A stretch of 64,000 nt of DNA, taken from Sipunculus nudus (lineage: Eukaryota; Annelida; Sipuncula; Golfingiida; Sipunculidae). Location of the stretch: contig CM049320.1 in the NCBI GenBank assembly GCA_026874595.1, positions 13,391,488 to 13,455,487 of the forward strand, read 5' to 3'. This document shows positions 56,538 to 64,000 of this stretch, piece after piece (within the stretch, counting starts at the first letter, position 1; each line of letters opens with the position of its first letter). The translations under genes and the position numbers were made by a program. The notes under the pieces are model-generated. The model had not been told where the DNA came from. It saw only the letters and a program-made list of their open reading frames with translations, and ran no database searches.

Positions 56538-57230
56538 CAAGTAACTGTAACCCATGGGTAATGACACTCAGCTGGTTGCCTGGTTGGTATTGGCTATAAT
56601 GTGACACTAGATACATTTATGTGTTTGATACTTGTTTTCATAAGGATACTGTACAGAAGCCTGTAATTTATCAAAATAAGGTCATGCAATGAATCATGCC
56701 AGAAACTGATGAAACATTCGATGATCAATGTGTATGTCAAGAATCATGGCAATCAATGCATTAGTTATTCAGACACTGGAGCTTTTGTATCAATTTTTTA
56801 TATATACTTGGGGGGGAGGGGGGGGGGGTTATTAGGAGCCCCTATAGCTTGGAGAATATGGGTAATAGAGACCTAATATCAAATTTTTTCATGGAACTCC
56901 TGGATGTAAAGTTAAAATATTCTAGATCCAACAGTGACTATTTGTGTCCTGTAAAAAGATGACTGCTTCTATTGAAGGTCTCAAAAATAGAGCCTTCAGT
57001 GCATTACTTATTCAGATACTGGAGCTTTTGTATCAAAATTTTAATTATTGGGGGGGGGGGGGGGGACTAACAAGCCCCATAGCTTGTAGGACCTAATTTC
57101 AGGTTTCCAAGGAGTTTCCAGATCCAGCCATAATGATTTGTGCCCTGCTAACAGCCAGACGGCATGACAAAGGATGACGGTCAAAGACCCATCACTACAG
57201 CTCAGTTGATTTTCTGTCAGCTGAGCTAGA
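56538..57230 (+). mobile_element. Pearl-like element, short copy
   Basis: Head GTAACCCATGGGTAATGACA with CTCAGCTG; GATGAAACATTCGATGATCA-type module; G-runs at about 56809-56828 and 57050-57066 where TATTCTGGGGG stands in sister copies; tail CAGCTGAGCTAGAA near 57230. Non-coding. Confidence 0.65.
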
Positions 57231-58440
57231 AACCTTTATTGTGACTTACCTGATATCTTATAATAATTTGCTATTCTATATTTATTCACTTATTTATTCA
57301 GCAGAGGTAACTGGATACATTCCTTACTGTACACTCTTTACACAGCGCTTTACCTATAGGGCTGCTACCTATATCGTAAGCGCTGTTTGTTTTGACCTCG
57401 TATCCTGAATCGCTACACTAGAGGGGAGCACTGTATTTTGGTCCAATCAGATGAAACCCTGTGCTGGAAGACACAACCTCTATGGTTGGCTGATATGGTC
57501 ACATGATTAATAAATAGCAAATATAAATGCTGTTGGCAATTTTTTAGGGGTTGAAGAGGTCACTGTGTATGAGCTATACCACAAACTTATTCAATATATA
57601 GTTGTGGTCCTCTCCACTGCGTGTAAACAATTGGGATGCCCGATATGCGACACACAACTGATGTGACAAGGTATCTACATAACTATAAGGCAGTGTTGCC
57701 AGCAAAGACGGTTAACCAGCCAACTGAAGTATACATGGAGCAACTGTTGTTTCATTTGTCTTGAGTGACAGCTCATTGCCCTAGCAACCGTTTGAGCAGG
57801 CCACAGTCTGTACGTGGCACAGGGTCAGACAGAATGGCCCGACACGTGGTTTGCACTGGTCCGTGAATGTGCACATAGGATTTCAAACGAAATTTTACAA
57901 CACTGGCTACGTTTTGCTGGCAAATGGATACATGGTTACGCTAACATAATCTTAATGTCACAATTGACCAGTTGATGATGCAACAAAGCAGAGGGAGCAA
58001 TTCAAATTAGACTATTTTTACTAAGAGTAACGACTTGAGTGCACTTAATCGCACTTGAAGTGCAGCTATTGGCAGAGCCATGATGCCTGTCTAGTGTTTG
58101 TTAACTGGCATTTGGTTGGCTGCAATACAAGGACACACCTCCTGGTGTTTAAGTGTATCATAAACGGTCACACCCAGCAGCAGGAAAATCAGTAGCTTCT
58201 TAAGAAGCACAAGATTTCTGCTGCCTCGGGAGGGTAACCTTACTGAGAATGCGGCTGTTTCACTAAAAATCAAGAAATATAAAAAGTTGTCTTCTTGACC
58301 TTGGAAATGACAGGAAGTACCAGTGCATTGTGGGTAAATTTTGCCATGCTGCAGCTCCACCTATATTTGATTTAAGGAACTATCCTTTGTTCTAGAAAAT
58401 TAAAAGAGGATAAAACAACAGATGATTTCTTGATTCTTTG
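57231..58440. other. Somewhat GC-richer stretch, no gene assigned
   Basis: ATTGCCCTAGCAAC at 57775-57788 fits the RFX X-box consensus. A GGAAG-containing, promoter-like stretch lies near 58310-58335. An 89-codon minus ORF at 58360-58091 was not recognised. Confidence 0.35.
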
Positions 58441-59036
58441 GGTGCGTGACGGATGTTACAAGACCCCAATTTTCCCGTGACGGACGTTACATGTGACGGA
58501 CATTACAGTTTTTTATCGCCTGCTGTATCAAACTTGTCATACTTTCCAGCAGACTCTTAATATTATTCACCTTCTCTTGTCAAGACCTAAGAAAATTAAA
58601 AAGGTTATTTCAGAATTCTATCTAATTTTTCTACAATAAAAATAGTTTGACATTAATGTGACGGACGTTACATGACCCACGAAGATAAAAGTCACCCCTG
58701 ACTTTCGGACCAGTCACTTCAACAGTTGGGCTGAAGCTTCTTTCTGCCTAAAATTCATTCTCTAGTGATTACAAAGTGAATGGTATGAAGAGTAATACCC
58801 ATTTAGTTTCTAGAAAATAAATGAGTTCATTATTACCCGTTTTTGAGCAAATTTCATTGTTAAATTTAGCCATTTTTACAGGTGCAAAATTCTTGCAGAC
58901 AGAGTATGTTTCAACCATAAATTTATTTAGTTTCATAAAGGTAGGGGTCATATGGTCAGATTAAAGCCCTTTGCTGGATGCAAAACACAAATTAATTTTT
59001 TGCTCATCATGTCCCTATTTTCATGGAATTGCCCAA

Positions 59037-61801
59037 CTGGTTCCATCTAGATATCTTAACTGGTTGAGTTGCGAACTCAAACTGGATTCCAATCTGCACT
59101 GTGATATATATAAGCTTTTCTCTCTGACTTTGACGACTCATATATATTACAACCAATAAGAGCAATATGAAGTGAGGTATCTTGAAAAAGGAAAGGACTT
59201 CACCAATCATTAGTAAATACATCACGACAATGCTGACACACTGAATTTGAAATGATTCATCTATTACCTTCAAAAACTGATTGGCCAAAATATCAAACTT
59301 TTAAATTCATAAAGTTCTTATATAAAGCCTTAAAAATTTATACTACAAGCTTATGCACACAACCAGGAGACCTCAGGTTCTGAAAACTCAGCAGTGCAAA
59401 AACAAATCACATTTCAATTTTATTGTCAAGCTACAACTTGTAAGTATTGTGGGCTTCGTATAGGCCACACGTGGCCAAGTATGTTTGCTAGTATCCAATG
59501 GGTGTGGTATTGAATTTGTGACAAAAAAGTCAATGAAATCAAATGAACCAGTAGGTATCATACATGTAGTATTTTATATCAGCAAAGTGTGAAGATAATA
59601 TAACCACATGCTGTGCCATACTTATCTCTATATAAGCTGTTTATGCACATTTCCTGTACACACCTACAATCCAGTGACCCTATGGCTAATCAGCATACTA
59701 TAAAGTAAACAATGCTGTTGTCAAATGCTTCTTGTATCTAGGCCAGGGACTCTGCAGTAATAGTAACCACCTACACCTCACAAAACTCCTATCAACAAAC
59801 CTTCAATATACCATAAAGAGGTCACCAAGTACAGTCTTCCCTGAAGGACACGCTGTGAGGAGAAACGACTAAACCACTGACAGTGGTGTGCCAATTAATC
59901 AATAAGACTGATCAGAGATTGTTTTTATCAATTAAAGTTGTTGCATTTTTGCATATATGATAACAAATGATTATGCCCATGAACATTCAAAGAAGTCATA
60001 TTAATCAGAAAAAATATCAAAATGCAGTTAGTTTTTAAGCTAACCATGTTTCTTCCAGAACACTCATTTTCAATGCAAGTGTCTTGAAAAAAATACATGA
60101 TTTAATCATAGCTTGAAATCCGGAGTAAAACATAATATCCCTTCATCTTAAGTGAAAGGAGAACAATTAATATAATTGGTTCTTCTACAGACCTTGGATG
60201 ACCTCACGAGCAAGAGTAATGAACCCCCCCCCCTTCCCCAAGCTATGGGTAAATATTGAGACATGTCCCATTTCCCAACCCCCCAGTTCTTTTGTCACTG
60301 ACAGTTCATATTACTTCCCAGGGATCCAATAACTGTGCACTAATGCAGTACATGTACACACTCCAAGGCCAGGCCCCAGATAAATTATACATAGCCCACA
60401 GCCAGTCACAATAGTGAGGCCACTGAACACCTTGTAATATCTTAAATATACATTCCCTCTTAAGCTGACCACTTACTTATAAATTATCACCGAATTATAT
60501 AAAATTCATCAAAATATATGGAACAAACAGAAAATATTCTACTAGTCAGTTGATATATATTTATCCTTAATTTTATCTGAAATTTGCATCTGTACTATGT
60601 AAGGTTTTAAACAGATCTGGACGATCTATTTCAGGAACAGTTTTTTTTTTTAATTTAAACTTTCATAAAAATATGCCAAAAACTTTAGAACAATGTTTAT
60701 TAATAGATTTGTAAACACCAAAATTTGTTAATTACACATGTTATGCGTCTTATAAGCTAGAGTTATTAGATATGTTGTTAGGTATTGTTTCTGTTGACTG
60801 ATCATGAAATAATGATGGATTCCAAACAGATCTCAAAAGCATCTGATAACCGATATTCAGTTGCTGATATATGATGTTGATGATCAATTGCCATTAAGGC
60901 CAGACTTTTTTAATTTTTCTGTTTACAAACCCGCCGACCTCCGACATCCTCATTTCAGAAAAAAAATAAAATTGGCATTTTGACTTTTTTTATCCTTTAA
61001 AAAGTTTTATATTGCGTCGCCGAATCCAACATGGTTGTTGACAAATGAAATGTTCAGTGACCGTGTGTATTAGATCACCTCAAACGTTAGAACTCTTATG
61101 ATTGGCTAATAAGGTCACTTTCTTAATGACAGATGGAGAGTTTAAGCCAATCACAATAGGATATCCTTGGGCCATAAATGCAATTGATTGGCCATCAAGT
61201 AGTCAAAAGATTCAGCAGGGAAATTGAGAATTCTTGAAGAGTTTTCAAAGTTCGTTTTCTGCAATACAGTACATTTTTAAACCAGCATTTATGTCATATT
61301 TACCTCGTTAAACATATTTGTTTTAGATAGATGTGAATTAGAAAAGAAAATTAGTTTGGTTGCATAGCGGCTTTACCAGCTTGCCACTGATAACTTGCTG
61401 GATATACAAACAAATTTACTTCTTAAGACTAATTATTGCACTCAAAGTCAGACGATACTTATTACTGCAAATTGGCTAAGTTTCACAAGTTTACTCTTAA
61501 AAATATTATAACTTGTCAAAGTTTAAAAACTTAGTCTTGTCACGCTTAAAAGAAAATTACTGAACACTAGTGAACAGATGAAATTATATACTGCATGAGG
61601 TCGTCATGTATTCTTTAAAACTCCAGGAATTCTCAGGGGTCCTGCAGGATTTCCGACTATCTGCAGTCTTAGTGGCGCAGGTTTATGTGAAGCGTAGACT
61701 TTGCAGGTATTTTTAAGTCAAAACAAAAGCAAGCTAAAATGAAAGCCATTTAAAATGCAGAAACTTTGAAAGGATTCATTTAATTGTTCCAAACGGATGA
61801 G
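59037..61801. other. No gene assigned; possible upstream region of the exon at 61802
   Basis: Mostly AT-rich with a C-run near 60225. From about 60930 CpGs and CCAAT-type boxes (ATTGGC, CCAATCAC, GATTGGCC at about 61095-61190) become more frequent, compatible with a promoter region for the candidate plus-strand exon. Confidence 0.35.
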
Positions 61802-61903
61802 ATGGAAGCTTTGATGTGTATGGATGCCGAAAAGCAATACCGGACTGACAGTGGCCAAGTGACAGCATATTTACTGAGTACGGTACATAATGTCACGGCC
61901 GTG
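61802..61903 (+). CDS. Candidate first coding exon of an unrecognised gene
   Basis: ATG in strong context (GAGATGG) opens 34 codons, MEALMCMDAEKQYRTDSGQV then TAYLLSTVHNVTAV, ending at a consensus-like donor GTG|GTAAGA (61904). An in-frame TAA lies at 61781. Base composition and CpG content are higher than in the flanks. No family recognised. No downstream exon could be fixed before 64000. It could be chance; independent transcript evidence is absent. Confidence 0.35.
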
Positions 61904-63019
61904 GTAAGAAATTCAGATCTTTATTAATAAATAAAGATTATTAATACTTTTTAAACTTTAAAATAGTTGAATTATTCCATGTGATCTCCAATGGAAACCT
62001 CACTTTATTAGCAGTTGTTGTATTTTCAAAAGACTTTCAAACATGCGCAACACAAAAAAGGAAAGGTCATGGTCATGAATCAAACAACTCTGTGTTCCAT
62101 GTTGTTGACATTTGATAAACAATAGGCGAATAATTGCAATTTGCATATTTTCATTGTTATTGTCATTCATGACTGAAAAATAAAAACTGCAGTCTATCAT
62201 GCTAGCAGTGAATATTAAGTTTTCTCCTTGCATATATTATTTTGTATTTGTATAAGTATTTGACTGGTCTTTAAATTTAATTTGTAAAACTTAATAAAAT
62301 AGGCAGTTAACTTGGCAGGGACAGTGACTGAAGTTTTATTTCAGGTGTGTATGAAATCATATATAAGTTTTACTGTTTAAACTTTTATTTGTCATTATTT
62401 TACCTTCAATGACATTTGAATGGCTTGAAATAACATGGCACACGCAAGATTCATGTGGAAAACTCAAGAGGATAATAATATTTTAATTTTTATATATTAT
62501 TTTATATATTTTATATAGGTTTATTTAGTGCCATTTAAAAATAAATTTTATAACCCAACTGTACAATACAGGATTCACGAACACCAGTATCCAGGTTTGT
62601 TCCTTTTTTTTTTTTCCTACCTCCTACCTATCACTTTTGTCAAACATGTTCCTAAACCAAAGAATTAAAAAAGTCTGGCCTAATGAAGCCACTCCCAACA
62701 CTAGTTAATTTCATCATCAGCATCAGACAAACGATGAAGGCCTCTTATAAGGCTACAAGTGTGACAAGTTTGGATTATTTCTTGTTATTTTGTATTTTGT
62801 TTTAAATAATTTCTTTATGTGGAGCTATCTGTTGGAAGAGCCCAATATTTACAGTTACCCACATACCTGGGGCAAGTATAAGTTCAAGAAAATATTTGTA
62901 GGACAACTAAAAGGCAGACTCTAACATGCTTGACTGGGCAAGTGTGTCCAACATGAACCAGTAGGTACCTTGTAAACCAAAAGCACCAAATCATTATATC
63001 TTTAAATAGTCATTTTCAA
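61904..63019. other. No gene seen
   Basis: Very AT-rich; would be the first intron of the candidate gene if 61802-61903 is real. Confidence 0.35.
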
Positions 63020-63415
63020 AAAGATTTTGGGAGTAATTAAAACATATTGATTTAATAGTTCAGCTCTCTCTCTTACCTTGATAGAGGTAGCACATGAGAA
63101 TAATTTTGGGGGTAATGAAATCATATTGATTTAATAGTTCAGCTCTCTATCTTACCTTGATAGAGGTAGCACATGAGAATAATTTTGGGAGTAATGAAAT
63201 CATATTGATTTAATAGTTCAGCTCTCTATCTTACCTTGATAGAGGTAGCACATGAGAATAATTTTGGGAGTAATGAAATCATATTGATTTAATAGTTCAG
63301 CTCTCTCTCTTACCTTGATAGAGGTAGCACATGAGAATAATTTTGGGAGTAATGAAATCATATTGATTTAATAGTTCAGCTCTCTATCTTAACTTGAAAG
63401 GGGTAGCACATGAGA
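63020..63415. repeat. 79-bp tandem repeat, five copies
   Basis: TTTTGGG recurs at 63025, 63104, 63183, 63262 and 63341, an exact 79-bp period. Units contain CTTACCTTGATAGAGGTAGC and are nearly identical. The first and last copies are diverged. Confidence 0.95.
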
Positions 63416-63891
63416 ATATTAATCAGAGAAATAAAAGTGTAGGGTGTCTGAGGTTGTGTAAAATAGCACATAAATGAAGTCAAACTTCTAATTGGACTGT
63501 ATTCCCTGTAAGTTGAGTATTAAGTATTATTACATTACTGGAGCTCAAAGTAAAACGTTTTTCTAAATGTCTATTATTTTTAGAGATAATTAGTTTTTGT
63601 TTCTCCACTAATTTCTTAGAAACTGCATGTAGGTGAAAATGTCAGGGTTCCCATTTGCGCCGGGTAAAACCTACTCTACCATGATTATTTGCTTTTATCT
63701 AGCATAACCAAAGCTAAGTTTCATTCTGAGTGGCCAACAGAAGCCATACCCAAATTGTGTGAATATATGTATATTAAGTAGCTACGTCCTATGATCACAT
63801 CAACTCTGTCTATAAGGAGCCATTTATCACTTGCACTTTAGTGTTTCGCTGTGCAGACTGCAGAGCACATCACTCCAATCAAAAGGAATTA
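63416..63891. other. No gene seen
   Basis: AT-rich sequence without recognisable features. Confidence 0.4.
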
Positions 63892-64000
63892 CAGTGAAAC
63901 TCCTCTAAGCCAACCACTCAAGAGACTGGGGAATTTTGACGTATTAGTGAGTTCTACTGTTTAGAGGAGTTTGGCATATTGCGTCAAATCATCATTGAAT
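63892..64000. mobile_element. End of a pogo/Tc-like element, cut by the window
   Basis: TACAGTGAAACTCCTCTAAG, then ATTAGTGAGTTCTACTGTTT and GAGGAGTTTG, closely match the right end of 50027-51350 in reverse, so this is another copy continuing past 64000. Confidence 0.75.

Larger units (their letters stand above)
54642..59034. mobile_element. Possible 4.4-kb composite element bounded by inverted GGGCAATTCCA
   Basis: GGGCAATTCCA at 54642-54652 is inverted at 59024-59034. Near each end lie clusters of TGACGGACGTTACA, all in the same orientation: 54656, 54834, 55031, 55045, then 58447, 58478, 58494, 58659 (some with one change). The interior holds other repeats, suggesting later insertions. The boundary is 11 bp, so chance is not excluded. 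Confidence 0.4.

Noticed and set aside
58091-58360. 89-codon minus ORF
   Set aside because: Hydrophobic middle but nothing recognisable; kept only as a note in the region entry.

Overview
The window is animal genomic DNA, most likely from a bivalve mollusc (inference). It is AT-rich and dominated by introns and repeats. It holds one clearly recognisable multi-exon host gene, a FoxJ2/3-type forkhead factor on the minus strand. Many interspersed elements have tandem ~130-165 bp core modules, an (ACGG)n microsatellite and a palindromic tail. That layout matches the 'pearl' / Helitron-derived elements described from bivalves. No prokaryotic gene, rRNA, tRNA or CRISPR array was seen.

Layout. Bases 1-6565 are the 5' part of a Ty3/Gypsy LTR retrotransposon read on the minus strand: a 206-bp LTR, a tRNA-Ser-like primer binding site, a ~1 kb leader, an open gag with an SR-rich segment and a CCHC knuckle, and an open pol (protease, RT, RNase H, integrase) in the -1 frame. 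Pol runs off the left edge. At the gag-pol junction, overlapping slippery heptamers sit 6 nt before a 9-bp stem with pseudoknot potential. Bases 6566-19786 hold modular repeats, a TTAA-type MITE, a 77-bp minisatellite, a recent duplication with an internal deletion, a pearl-like element and a pogo-like MITE.

Bases 19787-39230 carry ten coding exons of the FoxJ gene. All have GT-AG borders and matching phases. They sum to 1002 nt (333 residues plus stop), from the middle of the forkhead domain to the conserved acidic DFDW C-terminus. The exon for the first half of the forkhead domain was not found up to 64000, so the first intron is at least 24.6 kb or that exon is missing here. A 53-bp copy of the first visible exon's 5' part lies just upstream. 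One intron holds a 35-bp satellite; another holds a CRE-rich cluster.

Bases 39373-64000 contain no gene I can name. They hold nested mobile elements: a 3.06-kb element with 27-bp perfect TIRs interrupted by a pearl-like element; three nested inverted-repeat elements at 49968-51519; a 4.4-kb interval with eight copies of the motif TGACGGACGTTACA and an inverted pair of hammerhead-like motifs; and a 79-bp minisatellite. A candidate first coding exon of an unrecognised plus-strand gene lies at 61802-61903.
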